64,000 nucleotides of DNA, taken from NCBI GenBank assembly GCA_019828545.1, contig JACVRA010000202.1, positions 434,001-498,000 of the forward strand. Reading direction: 5' to 3'. Under the pieces are notes generated by a model. The model ran no database searches, had not been told where the DNA came from, and saw nothing but the letters and a program-made list of their open reading frames with translations. The position numbers were made by a program, and so were the translations under genes. Of this stretch, positions 21,764 to 35,100 are shown in pieces. The number at the start of each line of letters is the position of its first letter. Position 1 is the stretch's first letter. This stretch comes from Paracamarosporium sp. OC-R06-R3. Its lineage: Eukaryota > Ascomycota > Dothideomycetes > Pleosporales > Didymosphaeriaceae.

Positions 21764-24700
21764 GCCAGGGATGGCAGAGCCGAATAGCAGCCTGAGTCAT
21801 GACGGCTGCAGTATGCCCTTCAGCACCTTCAGTCACAATCCTTCCGTGCATATTTTTTTTTCGGAGCGGATGTTGTGTCAGGTCTCGTACAGCCTTCGCA
21901 TTCGTTTTCGAAACGAAAGAAACCCCTCACTGGTCCCGTGCACACCTTGCTGTGTGAATAGCTGCCCCGACGTTACTTTCGCTGTTGTCTTGGTAGTCCA
22001 GCATTAATAGCAGACAGAAGTGTATTTTGGAAGATACCCATCCATTCCACTCGGTGATAGAATTGCGACGCAGCGGCCGCTTCGCAGAAGGCTCGTTTGT
22101 ACTCTCATCTGGCCTTGGGTAGTGTGTGGCACCTTCTACATCTGAAGGGACCCTGGCAACTTAGTCAGCCTTAAGAATCCGAAAGAAAAAGCAACCGCCT
22201 CACGCACATTTTCTCCACCACTCAACCCGTGCTCCACGTATTCGTTCCGTCTCCACGCCGCCTTCTCGACGCATGCATGTGTCGTCAACAGCAGCGCCCT
22301 GATGTTGCACCGTCCCCTCACGCCCAGCTCGTTTCGTGCGTGTACGCAGCCCGCGCCGTTTTCCGTGCCGGGCTCTGCAGGGGCCCTCTGACTTCTCGGA
22401 TTGCAGCCTCGCCGCTGGGTAATTACCTTCCCCAAAAGTGCCGACTGCTGGGTCTCTTCCATGGCGAGATGAGGAGGCTGAGGCAAGCCGTCCTAGTCGC
22501 AGGCAGCACAGGCGTTCTCTCGGCCACGCCGTCACTCTCTAGCGCCCTACTAGGAGACGGCCCGTTCATGAGCACGCTAATCGAGCCCTCCCGGTAGTTT
22601 GGGTGACAGGCGTTCGGCGGGACGGCCAAGGGAGCAGCTGAGTCTAAAAAGGAAATAGGTCTTACAGCGAGTCAGTCCATGTTACGCAATATCTCTCGTC
22701 GTCATTTTTATCGGATTGCTTCAACCCGTCGGTTCCAGCGAAGTGAGGCTGTGGCTAACGTCATGCAGCTACGTTAGCTTTACTGGGATGTATAATGTGA
22801 TGCAGGGGCGCGGAGATCTCGCCGCTATGTTAGCAGATACGCGAGCCGGCGAACGCAGACGATAACGGACAGCCATTGCTCAGCGAGTGTGCTGGGTTTG
22901 ACATGCTTAGCCATGTCACGACGGGTTTTCAGCTGCTCTGGGACACCGGAAGGTGCAGCAGCCCCTGGTATCCCGCACCCGACAGGTAAACCATCCTTTG
23001 CTGATCGTCATCATTGACGAAGCACTGGTCTGGTATCGCAGCAAAAAGATCAAGATCAACGCTGTCTTGCCTCAAGCCGTGTTCACTAATCTCTAGAAAA
23101 GAACAGGTTTTCTACTATCCAGCCAAACATTAAAGCTACTCGAGAGGAAGTCTAGGCTACGCAGAAGATTAATTCCTCGCCTGCCAACACCGCAACAGTC
23201 CCTTTCGCTTGGCACTGCACCTTTCGGCAACAATGTACATCTGACATGCTTGCGCATACGCAGGTACCGGGACACTTACTACAAATGGGCAACCACCTCG
23301 CTCTATCGGCATTGTTACATCAAGTCTCTTTGTTTATTGCTTCTCGAACCACGCCAAGCACAGATCTTACCATATTCATACGACGCCACGCATTTGACAG
23401 AGTGATTAACCCGACTTGGCTGTGGCATCGGGCAATCAGCGCCGCTGAGCGTACGCCTTCGGCGTGGCGTCGCGAATTATTGGCCTAGGTGTACTTTAAG
23501 CTTGGTCGTCATCCAACGATAAGTTCACAGTATCTAGATCGGTTATCTGATCCGAGCGAGGTTCACGGCTAGCATGCCACTGGTCGGTAACCTGTCACCA
23601 CACACACATATCGTATGATTCCTGCGCCGCAAACCACGAACGTGGAAAGCTACACTAGGTTCTACACCGACCAGGTCACTGCGAGCTTCTGAATGCTCTA
23701 AACCCGCTGCCATCCCACGATTTATGTCAAGAGGTTGATGACGGGCTTTCGTGGTACTGAACGCTCAACCTCTTGTGCTTCCGAATCGCCTTGGTGCTGA
23801 GTCCAGCTCATGTTGTAGAAGAGCGAGTCAACCTCCAAAACGCCGTCCTGACTTCAGCTTCCCCACACACCGCCGGGCCACGCGGCAGTCCTAGAGTCAA
23901 AATTCGTACCGAAATTCGTCGGACTCCTCTTTATAGCTTCACAAAAGACCAACAACCCTAAAATGTTTTCTCCACCGGCCGGACAGTGACACAAAGACGC
24001 GGCCCGCCGCACCTAATCACCAGCCGCATGATCACCTTTTGAATCGTGTCCTATCATGTCTCGATTTCTACGCCTTCTTCATGAATCCCAGATCTCGTAC
24101 ACCCACACCGCTATTCAGACGCCCCCAGCTCTACTTTAATAGTGCCCCCTTCATTCCGATCTGTATTATTCTCCGCAGCCAATCGATTGCGTCCGAGATA
24201 CATCGTGACGTTGTGGAGTTCTAGGGCGTCGACCTAGTGACATAGGAGAGGAGATCTCGAAGACCCTGGATTCTAGAGCGTGGAGTCGATAGCGCACCAG
24301 AACGCCCTTGGTGCATGTGGGTGGGCCCAAGGGTGCGGCGCGGACATGCTTCCCCGTGCCGTAGTGTTAAACGAGTACGTAGTCTTTGTAGTGTAAGTAT
24401 TGCCTGTATTGTCCATGAGGTAAGAAGGATCTCAGTTCGTCAGCTTTTGGAATTATTGCCTCTTCGGCTTGCCGTCTTCCTGCGTTCTATTGCTCTTTTC
24501 GTGCATGTAAAGCGTGTCGTGTGAACCTGGCAGAGAGAATCTAGATGGCTCTGGATGCGACACGCCTGAGGCGACACATGGGCTTATAGGAGACATCAAT
24601 ATGCGCATGTGAATCATAAACCAATAAGGATGAGCTGTCCTTGAAATAAAACTCTTGCCTGTGTGTTCCGGTGATATGAACGGGCTGATTGCCTTAGGCA

Positions 24701-26159
24701 ACAATCACGGTCACCATCTCAGAGCGAACTTACCATGACATCCCACCAAGAACAAACACCGTGACCTACTAATTCTTAGCTCATACCATGCAAACGCGTA
24801 AACTACACATCTAGCATCGTGTTAGAACGATAACGACATGAATACCTGCACGTCGAACATGTCTTTACCACCGGGCCCTAACGTTGCGTAGCAAGCTAAT
24901 TCGCGCTTGTGCTACTCTGAAAAGCCCGCGTCAACCTCACAACACCGAACTTACACACGCGTAACAAGCATACGTTGTACTCCAACTCACATAAGCCGGA
25001 ACTACGAAGTTGGTGGGGTGGTGCATGCCCCATCAAATTAAAAATATAAGCTCCTTCGTACAAATGCGGGGAGCTTTAGCCAACGCATACCTGCAGGACG
25101 CATCGATGAGGATTGCAACTCAATAAACATGTTGATATTACCGGAAGAAAAGGGAGCGTATCGCATAGCTTTGCTGTCTTTATCCCTTGGCAAGTGTGCC
25201 TAGATATTGGCTCACCGGAAAAGAGCAGATGATCAAGCCTGAGTAGACCGCCTGCATGCATTAATACTTACAGTCGGTACCGAAGTATCGGAGAATGTCC
25301 TCGTCCTCGGTTATGCGAAAACTGGTGAGCCTGCGTATGTCTATATTTATAAAAACGTACAGCTGAAAATGTTCATGGTGTGCTCCTGTTTACTGCAAGC
25401 ACACTGCAAATTGCTCCACGGTGAGATTCGCTCAACACATTTGACTTGCGCGTCACGCTCTTAGACTTCACACATCTACTACTTCAGGGAATCAACCATC
25501 CGGAGAAGAAAAGGTAGGTGCTGCATTACCCCGCTGGGAACTTACAAATTTGACAAGCATTTTTTGAATACATTCAGCTACTTATAGATCATACAGTGAT
25601 TCAAGTGAGGTTGGCAGTATGCGGACTAAACGTATCTACGGTCACTCATATATGCATTGCCAACAAATCGAGCTTCCTGGAAGACGAAAAATAATCAAGG
25701 TGACTGGAGAAGACCCTTCCACTTGGGAGAAGCCATGCCGTTCGAAGTCAAAGAGATGAATTGTCTGGATATTTCTTTAGAGGATCTGAAAAAAAAGTCA
25801 GAGAGTGACTGTGATTTCGCAAAATATCTTAGTAGTGTATCAGAGAGGGATTGCAAAATGGAGATTGGCTACAGAAATGGCCATCTGAAAGAGCGATTCA
25901 TTTGTTCTCCGTTCCGCCTGACGGCAATCTCTTGACCACTCTCAGGTTTAGAGTTTTCCTGCACCTGAGTTCCGCACAGAGCTGGCACTCTCAGCTAGCG
26001 AGACGCGATTCGCATATCTGTTATTTTTGGCTTGGTCTCACAGACATTGAATGTGATTTGACCGTGGACAAAGGTCTGACTCTGCTCTCACTTTTCCCCT
26101 ACGCAAATTGCAGCTACTAACGCAAGAATTTAGGAAACCATATCAGCCAATCTGTAACT
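21764..26159. other. Gene-poor stretch of 4.4 kb
   Basis: Only short overlapping frames on both strands; no domain, signal peptide, tRNA or terminal repeat recognised by eye. The frame at 25657-25935 is acidic and Lys-rich and lies just upstream of the HET remnant, so it could be a decayed part of that gene, but I cannot match it to a HET motif. Confidence 0.5.
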
Positions 26160-27207
26160 ACTCGAACACCGATAGCGTTGGAGCCACTGTCAGACCGAGC
26201 CATGATATCGATGCGTGAGTGGCTGACTCGTCATCATATTTGGCACTTGGAATACGGTGTGGTCCTGCCGCACAGAGCGAAACGTTAATATGGACGGATG
26301 GAGATACAATCATTCCAGCAACGATTTTGATAACCCGCTCCGATATCATGGAGATCACCAGCATTGTACGACCGCCATTGACTCTATTGGGACTGAATCC
26401 GTTGAAAAGAGTCATGTGACCGATGCGATCATGTTCCATTCATCGAATCCAGATAATCAGTATCATAAACCAGACGAGTCGCAAATTTTTGACAGCTGGC
26501 ACGGTCTTATTCGGGCCTATTCCCGGCGATCCTTGACTTGCGGAGAAGATAGGCCCCTTGCCATATCTGGGATGGCAGAGAGATATGCACACTCGTTCCC
26601 TAGATCAGAATGGTATGTTGCGGGCATGTGGGAATGCGAGATGCCATCGGGACTCTTGTGGGAGTGTGTACACCCTTCGACAGGACCGCCCCAGTATCAA
26701 GGACCCACTTGGTCATGGGTTTCTATGAACACGTGGATATCCTCTCGACGTGAAAGGGACTGTGTTGGCGAAGTGCTATCACTCGATTATAAACTCTGTA
26801 ATCCAAGTAGTCCCTATGGGGCCGTAAGAGAAGCGACCATCTATCTGAAGGGGCCTGCCTTGGAAATGGAATGGCTGTACGGCAGTGAGAATAGTCAGAC
26901 ATGTGCCATAACGTTTTCATCAGCCAAATGGCGCGAAAGAGGTACGACGCGGGAGTTTCTAGGCCCAAATGACTGTTACATGAACCCAGATACATTCGTA
27001 GGTGATACGCGGTGGAGATGTATCATCCTGGTACTCATAACCTCGTGGGATCATCCCCGAGGCCTGGTCCTAACAGAAGCCCACGATAGACCCGTTGGAG
27101 AAAGCGCAAGCCACAGTCGATTTCTTAGGGTTGGTGTATTCTGGATGGCGGAAAAATCTGTCTTTCGCCATCGAGAATGGCGAACGCGAGAATTCAGTGT
27201 TGTGTAA
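26160..27207 (+). pseudogene. Remnant of a HET-domain (heterokaryon incompatibility) protein
   Basis: The C-terminal part of a HET-family protein is readable. Frame 26257-27207 (316 residues) has the typical order WSCRTERN, WHGLIRAYSRRSLT, DRPLAISGMAERYA, YVAGMWE, LLWECV and PTWSWVSM, ending with the late VFWMAE segment. Just upstream, in another frame (26160-26230), stands EPLSDRAMISMREWLTR, matching the PL..RAW.LQEWLLS segment that should directly precede IFGTW..VWSC. The two are out of frame by one base near 26230, and the second frame has a TGA at 26224. The N-terminal HET core (ALSY.WG, WID..CI) was not found upstream. HET proteins trigger cell death on non-self recognition. I infer a decayed copy; a genuine gene using an unusual splice is the alternative. 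Confidence 0.7.
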
Positions 27208-29268
27208 TATTGCACAGATAGATGGGCTCCATCTTGCTGGCTGCTAGCGCCCCGCGATTAATTAGATTTGTAGCCTCTCGTTTATTGGGTGAGGAAATGG
27301 AAGCGTTATAAATGACCGTGAGGCTCAGTACTTGGTGCGTTGACGTATGTTGGTCTAAGAAGGATGGGTATGATATTGCGAGTGTGTCCGATTGGAGGGA
27401 GAACGTATGTAAGTGAGACGCATGAGATTTTGGTGGGTGCTGTTTGGATGTATATTGAGGAGAGTCCACTAAGCTTATAGTAGGAGGTTTGTATGGCTGC
27501 GAATGAGTGCGTTGATCAAGTGTGCAGGTGGTGACGGTTGCTAGAAGAGACTAACCATGAATTGGTAGCCTTAGGAAGTTAATAACCTAGACATCTGCTT
27601 TCTCAACGTATTCAACCAATCTAGCTCTTCGCTGCATAGAAGCGAAAGCATGCAAATGACTGTGCAGTCCCTGACGGAAAACATTGTTGTCTTAGGGTTT
27701 CCTGATATCCCTATGCCCGCTTCTGGCTAAAGTCTTCGTTCGAACACTTGTTGGACACTTCGTGCTTAGATATCGAGGATCAAGACTACAAGGTATAATG
27801 AAATAGAAGAAGGAGGTTGAGAAGAGGGATGGCATGACTTGTAACTCAGAAGGGGAAAAAAGGAAGAGTGGTTGAAGGGAGAAAGCATTGCAGTCTGAGA
27901 TCCTAAAGTGCAGGTAGAATAGCTTGAGAAGAAGACTATCAAATTTACAGCATCTAGACACACCAAGTTGAAATCTTTCAGAAGTTCAATTTGGCGTGGC
28001 CAGACGCTGTATGCTCGTTTGTTGTGCTGCAGCACGATAGATATAATCAATATATGATCTACAAGTTGTCTATGCAACCAATGATTACCTTTCAATATTC
28101 GTGCATTCCTTCTCCCCTTTGCCTTGTCGCTCAGTCCTTCAGCAAGTCCGATTTTCATACATGTCCCATGGCCTGCTATGCCTCCGGTGCAGATCATCTA
28201 ACAGCTTGGTATGGTTGGTGACCGTTAGACGCCTTGCCGTTTCGATGGCACTCGATTACAGAGTTTCAATGATGTACTAGCCGATTCAATCACAGCGGTG
28301 CATTCAACAGTTTGTTATGGAGTCACAGTAGAGGTCCATTCATACACGATCACAGGCGATAACAGCACTTCCTCCTCAAAGATGTTTTCGTCACTGGCTA
28401 CATCATGCGCTTGAGCTCCCATGGTTCTTCAACCTCGGGATATCCCTTTGACGTATCGACCGAAGAAGAACTGTGGAACGCTAGCGTCACTGCCCGGCCC
28501 GTTGCGCGCTCACCGTCCGTCCGGAACCAAGCATCTCAAGAGGACTGCGACCTTCTGGGCAGCATGTCTCGATTGTGCAAGCGAGTCGATGTATGCATAA
28601 ACACCCATCTTCAATATGGAAGCAGCGACATCGTCGTTTTTTATCCGGGTCAAGTATGGGAGAGTACTTTCCAACGGGCATATCATCGCCTCTGTTGTGC
28701 TAGTCAATTACCTCACTGTGAGGAACGGATACCCTGAGTGGGCACGTGCTGTGAAGCCGATAGAACGCATCTTATTCCATTGTTACTAGTACGTGACATG
28801 TGAAACATTCACATTCGCAGCAAGCATTCACGTAGAATAAGCAAGCAAGCAAACAAAGCACAACTCATCAAGTCAAAGACAGACTCCAAAGAGCATATAT
28901 AGTCATTGCGCATTACCAAATGCTATACAATTCCGCAAGCTACGACGTACAACGAGCGATTGCCTTCATAAAAAGCGCCACCGTACAAAGTCTATATGAG
29001 TGAATGCTCGATCGCTACGAGAGCTGCGCCAATGTGGCAGGCAAGATTGGTAAATGAAGGAAAAGGAAAGAAAAGGGGAGGGGGTATATCCATAACGCCG
29101 GCCCGAAATGATGAGAGTTTCTGCGCCGTGCCGTGCCGTTTGTTTGTGTCGTTGAATGTTCATCCTCGTCTGTCAAAGCGCGTTCAGTTCAGACATGCAG
29201 CCAAAATCAAGCTTGCTCGAGCCGTGTAGACGCCGGTACGAAAGCCAAGGTCAGCACAGATACTCCGC
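27208..29268. other. Gene-poor stretch
   Basis: About 2 kb between the HET remnant and the FYVE-RING gene stop. The frame at 28405-28737 (110 codons) has no recognisable domain and no clear promoter. Nothing else recognised. Confidence 0.5.
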
Positions 29269-31332
29269 CTAATACTGCAGCTGATGTGTCGGGCAAGCAC
29301 CTCTGCCCTTCTTGTCCCACCACTCCCTTATGCAAGCCTGGAAATTCATTAGTCTTACGCTCGTGTTCTCTCGTATCCAACGGAAGACGTACCTCGTGGA
29401 ATTTGCACCAACAGACCAACCTTGCCATCTTATCTCCAGCATGAAATTCATCAAAGCAGATGACGCACTCGGCCTCCTTCCCCTCTTCATCAACACAGTC
29501 TTTCTCAGTCGCTACATATGGTACAAGCCCACGCGCCATGAGACTCATCCGGTTGCTCGAACCCTCGCCGTTACCTGTAGCACTGCTCATACCACGGGTC
29601 CGCTGGCTGGGTAGGCTGGTTGATGTTTGATCCGCGGTATTCGCTGTTGGTGGAGGCGGAGATCCAGAATGGAGAGCTATACATTCTTCAACGTGCTGGG
29701 TGCGTGCGGTTTCATCGCCGTCGGGCCCTTTCGCCGGTAGTTCATTGCCGCAGACCGGGCACTCATCTTCTTCTGCAATTTGACGGCGAGGAGGAGGCTG
29801 TGGTTGTGGTGGTTCTGGGGCCGGCATCAGGGGACCGGTTGCGAAGAAGCTGCGCCGGGATCCGGGCATGCTGTGTCCTGGGAAGTTGCTAGAATCAAGT
29901 TGAGTGTTGGGGACTAGCAACGAGCGTGAATGAGGTCTAGTACGATGATCATATGAGGGTGGTTGAGTTGGCGGCCAAAGATCTGCCACGCGGCTGGCTC
30001 CATGATAACTGGTCCTCCGATCCGTGAAAGGGTCGCGTGAACGTGGAGCTTGACCATGGCTCATTGTGCGTGCGCTGTCATTGAAACTTTGAGTGGATCT
30101 ATGTGAGGATCGAGAACCGCGTAGTAGGACATTCGAAGGCGGCAGATGCGGTGAATGCGCCGTAGGTGAAAATGGAGGAAAGGGAGAAGCTTGGCCATGC
30201 TGTGGCGGTGGATTGTAGTTCGGGTCAGGTACACAAGGATTGCATACGCGGACTTCCTCGCCTCCACCTAACGCTGGGTTACCGAACGGGCCGAAACGGG
30301 ACATCGAGTGGTCATCGTCGTCGTTGGTCAGATCAATAATGTTGGGGTTGTCGTGCGGCGGGTGAACGATATACTGGCGCGGGATTGTGATTCGATGTGG
30401 CGAGCACGCAGCACAGACGACTCTTCCACATTTCCTGCAAACGTGTTAGTATCGCAGATACATCGTGTTGGTGAAAACGGTGCTTCAAACGAGCAAGTGG
30501 CTCAGATGAGAGCTGTAAATATAACAGCGCCCACGAAGACGGAACGTACGTACCTGCAATGGTGCTTCCTATAGAAAAAGGTAAAATGGCTCCCGCACAC
30601 GAAGCAATGCGTCACCTCTGAGTCCGGCTGCCACCGTGGCAATGCAAAGTCGCTGTCCCTCCGGTTTGTGCTTGGCTGAGACGATAACGACGGCCGTTGT
30701 GAGGATGCAGCTGTCGGCGAAGCGCCCGGCACGACGGCATTATGGCTGGGTCCCGGCTGGTTTTCTGAATGCATCCTTATGCTCGAGGGTCTTCTAAACG
30801 GTGAGTCTGCCGTTGTCAGTCTCCTCTTCCGCTCCGACGAAGTGCGCGACGGGAACGCCGCTGTGTGAGCCGAAGGACGGGCGGGGAACGAGTAGTGCGG
30901 CGAGGGGTGGTTTTGGAAGGAATCCATGGGTAGCGGTGGTAGCGGCGCGTGCAGATTTGGCTGTGGTTGGACGTGCGGTTGTTGAACGTTGACGTTTGGG
31001 TCGGCCCCAGAGTCGCGGAGAAAGTCCATCCACGTCTGGCCGCCATATGCATCGTTGGGTTGGGCAAGGAAGTGTGATGCAACGGCTCCATGAGAATGTG
31101 TTCGCGGAGGATGCATGCTTGCCGTGCTGTTGTTCGCGCCATCGAGCTGGTGGGCCAGGTTGGGCGAGCTCTGCGAGAAGGCAGCCCTGCCGTCCATGGC
31201 AGGAAACTGGTGATGCCCTGACACGGCACTGGCAGGGGCTCGGTCGGAGGCGTTGGAGGCGTCGGAGGACGAGGACGAGGACGAAGAGCTCGAGGAGCGC
31301 CCTTCTAGAAAGTGCGGCGCCCGGGAGGTCAT
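29269..31332 (-). CDS. FYVE and RING zinc-finger E3 ubiquitin ligase (Pib1-like architecture)
   Basis: Three exons on the minus strand: 31332-30554, 30434-29393, 29337-29269, closing to 629 residues. An N-terminal Ser/Pro-rich region has a run of 11 serines near residue 13. The FYVE finger begins at about 240 with WQPDSEV and THCFVCG, then RKHHCRKCGRVVCAACS; the first splice site falls inside RKHHCR. The FYVE ligand is phosphatidylinositol 3-phosphate, so the protein should sit on endosomes or the vacuole. The C-terminal RING has Cys583, Cys586, Cys601, Cys603, His606, Cys609, Cys622 and His625. FYVE plus C-terminal RING is the layout of yeast Pib1, which ubiquitinates endosomal cargo, though this protein has a much longer disordered linker. 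The last exon encodes only 22 residues but completes the RING. Confidence 0.88.
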
Positions 31333-32145
31333 GGTAACATGCCGCCACCCGTGTAGGAATGCGGGTAAAGCACTGTCTGCAGTCTGATGTGAGACAACAG
31401 GCACCGTGTATGGACTGGGGAACGCTGCTTTGCTACTCACAAGCCGGGTTGCCGATGAATCCAGACCGCCGTGTGACAGTGGTGGGTCGGCGTGGGACGG
31501 TGAGGGGCGATGGGCGCGTGAAGGGCCACCGACAAAACAACAACGATGCAGTGCGTGAGGCGGTGCAACTGAAAGTATAAAAGAAAAAGCTTCAAGGCTG
31601 CTCCGCTCCAAGCGTGCGCGACGAATGCAGCTTGGAGGGCACAACGAAGGACCCCCAGGCCTCGAGGTGCCTTATCGCCGGAAGCATGAGCTGCACGGTT
31701 CCCCTCACGCGACAAGCCGGCAGGAACAACAAACCTCCGACCCTGTTGCCATTCCATTCTTTGTGCACTGCGCAATTCACAACCGCAACCCTCAAACGAT
31801 CCGGCCATCAAATTGTTGTATTATGTAGTCACCTGTATGCGGTGCTCCTGCTACTAACCGTACATTTACACCCAGAATATTTAGCTAGGCAATCTGCCCA
31901 CCCATGCATGTGCGCAGTACTCGAATCCGACTGTTCCGCCCCAAGAACGCTGAAAACCAAAAACGCCAACTGATGACGATGAGTTGTACAATAAAGGAAT
32001 TCGTGACGCAAAGCCTATCTGGCTTCGGATTACACTAGAGAGAGTATGGTGGTGTATGGTCACCGTTGCTTCCTCAACCGTCTGAAAACGCTATCCAGCT
32101 GAATCCAGAACACAAATAAGAAAGAAGAGATTAAATATCAACGCA
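31333..32145. other. Intergenic region between two minus-strand genes
   Basis: Promoter of the FYVE-RING gene and 3' region of the TRP-like gene. Short frames only; no gene recognised. Confidence 0.6.
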
Positions 32146-35100
32146 TCATCTGCGTCGGTTTCCCATGCTGCCTTGCGTGCTAACGCTTCTGCTTCGGTCA
32201 ATGATCTCGGCAGACGTTTCCAAATGGCTGCCGGGAACATGATTATCGTTTTGAATGCTGTCGCGTGCCACATGCTGATGAACGTAGCCTGTACTCAACG
32301 GTCGCTCTCCCACCTGGATGTTTGGAGGCGGTGCTAGGGAGTCCGCAGCGTCCAACGCGTGATAGTCGCTGTTACCATCGGTCGGGTACAAACTCGAAGC
32401 TGCCGAATGGTTCGGACTGGGGTCGGGGGAGGGCGAGGGATCCGTGGATCCGAAAGGTAATCGGATGGGAAGAGTGTTTTGTGCTGGGCGAAGTCGCTGA
32501 CTTTGGTCACCGGGTATGTGGGTAGATAATCGCGCAGGGGTGCCCGGTGGAGACGACATGACCGTCGACAGTCGGTTACTGCTCTCGAGTATGGCCTTAT
32601 CTGTAGAGGGTGTCCGCCGCGAGCTCTTGCGTGGAATCGTGGGAGCGCGGCTTGGCGGTTGGTTCCGGGAGACGTGCGATGCGCGAGACCCGATTCTACT
32701 GGGAAGTTCGATTCCACCACCAGTATCGATCGGACCAAGTGTAGGAGCGAGGTCAGGAACTTTGGTGTGTGGAATGTCGTCAAACTCATCGTCACTGCTG
32801 TTATCTGATTCGCTAGCGCTTGAGCGTCTGATAGCACCGGCTGCTGTAGCTGCACCTGGACTGTCCTGCTGTATAGATCTCTTCTTGTCATTTGGAGACC
32901 CAGGACTATCATGATAGGGCTCTTGAGGGACCTGCGGAGAATCTTCGTCCTCTTCAGCAATCATCATTTGCGGTGGCATGCGTGTGCTGCGGACGACTTC
33001 AAAGCCTTTGCCCTTCTCCTTCTTCTTGCCAGCAAAGAAACCCAAGCTCTTGAACCAACCCGTGGCAGATGAGACAGGCCCCATCGGATCCGCAGGTCCA
33101 GTCTTCAACTTGCGCGTAGGCTGAGCAGATAGAGCAGGCCCGCGAAGACCGTAGTAAAAGTCCGATTCTCGAACAGAGTAGTCGGTGTTATTACGGTGCT
33201 CGATACTAGGATCGGAGTCATCGCGCTGCATGCGTAAGAAGGCGGGGGTTATCGATCGCTTTCCAGGTGACCATGATGACGGACCCTCACCCAAATCCCC
33301 AGATTCTAAATCTGGGTTATCTGCATATGGCGTGTTCGTCAAATCTGCACTTTGAGATCGTCTGTTCGGCATGCTCGCCGTCATGGAGTCCATAGTCTGT
33401 TTCCGTGCCCTAGGTGGCCGATAGTAAGGATCAGGGTTGTCCAGAATGGTGCCCATGGTCGGGCGCCGAGAGCTTGATGCAGATCCTCCCAAGAAATTGA
33501 AAGGCGTTGCATTAGTCCCTGGCGTGCCCGGGCTTGTTCCTCCATGACTGTAGTCTCCTTGACTGAAGCCGTCAAAACCGGCACTTTCACGATTGCTGCC
33601 ATAGGGCCCGTTCAGGAGAACAGCGGAACTTCCAGAGAGGCTACGGGCCCGCCCCCCGCTTAGCTGAATAGATCCCTTGTTCCCATCGTGAGCAAGCATC
33701 GCCGCATTGGAATTCAAGCTGCTGCGCTGATGTCGATGATTTCGCTTGGCGAGGTCGCGTTTGCCGAAAACCTTTGTAAGACCCCCACGCTGGTCTGCTC
33801 CAGCACCTGTGAGTCTCGCAGTAACTTCGATTATAGTCTGAAGGGAGTTGAGGAAGAAGCCGAATACCAAGACGATAGCATGAAGCAGAAGCATAGCATA
33901 TCCAATCCATCCTTTGGGGGCTTCAGAAACTCCTAGAGAAGGAACAAACGCAATCATTAGTAAGATGCAAGCGAGTCGAACCACAGCGAAGAAAGTGTGG
34001 TACGCATTCATTGACGTATTGGACTGGAAAGGCCTGAAAGCGTGCAATGTCATGATGAGAATGACCTCGCAGATGGCAAGAATGATGATCTGCGCGATGC
34101 CAGATGGTTGGATGGCTCCAATGGCTATTCCGCGGATGACAGTCAATAGGACAGGAATGAAGGCAAACGGGGCCGCGTCGTCCGAATAGGTGTTGTACAA
34201 CGGACCATAGGTCAGCACAGTGGGTAGATCGTCAAAAAGGTGGGCTCGTGGCCGAGTCGTAAAGATCATCCAAAATATCCACACTGCTGCTCCAGTGACT
34301 CCAAGGAGGAGGATAACAGCACAAGCCACGACTGATGCAGACGAGTCTGGCGCGACTACCATCTGGAACAACGAAAGTGTAATGATAGGTAGCATGAACC
34401 AGTTGAGCACGATGCGCACAACGTTGCCGGCTGTGAAAGGCCAGTTCTTTCCCCGAAGATCGGTATCCTGGACGTTGGCAGCAAGGCGGTAAATCCAGCG
34501 CAACAAGAAGCCTAGTTGCACCAGCACTACGACGATGCCGACCATTACGAGCAGCCAAATAGCCATGCCCGCCCATACGTCCTGGTCTTCGGATATACCG
34601 ACGAATTTGCCCAGCCGCGACAAGCCATAGGTGCCATTCACAAAGTAGATGCCGTCCATCAAGCTTTGTGTTCCGTTACCGCCGCTAACGAAGCTTTGGT
34701 TGAACATGAGGACTGACCAACTCGCCTGGCTAATGACAGGTTGGAAATAGCCTGGGTACTGCAGGTTTAAGCTGCCAGCCAACACAATAAACTGAATGTA
34801 CTGTAGACAATCTCCGAATCCAGGCGTGACTAGTCGCAGTAAATCTTCATCTCTGCCATAGTTGCTCGTCCAGCGGAAAATATTAGTAGATCCCCATGGG
34901 CTGTACATTGCGGCAAGAACAGTGGCAAAGGCGACGAGTATCAGAATAGCCGCGGGCATATAACGTAGAGCACCGCTCAGCCTGGGCCCTAGATCCGGGG
35001 TGAGTGTAGCCGAGACGCATCCAATGGTGGTGTTAGCTTCGTCACCCGCAATGATACGGAACGTGGCCGCCCAGGTTGTGAAAGAGTAGCTGCTGTAGAA

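Noticed and set aside
26215..26275. Possible intron (GTGAGT donor, CACAG acceptor) that could explain the HET frame change
   Set aside because: The stretch it would remove encodes conserved HET residues (IFGTW, VWSC), and the only CTGAC branch site lies too close to the donor. A frameshift is the simpler reading.
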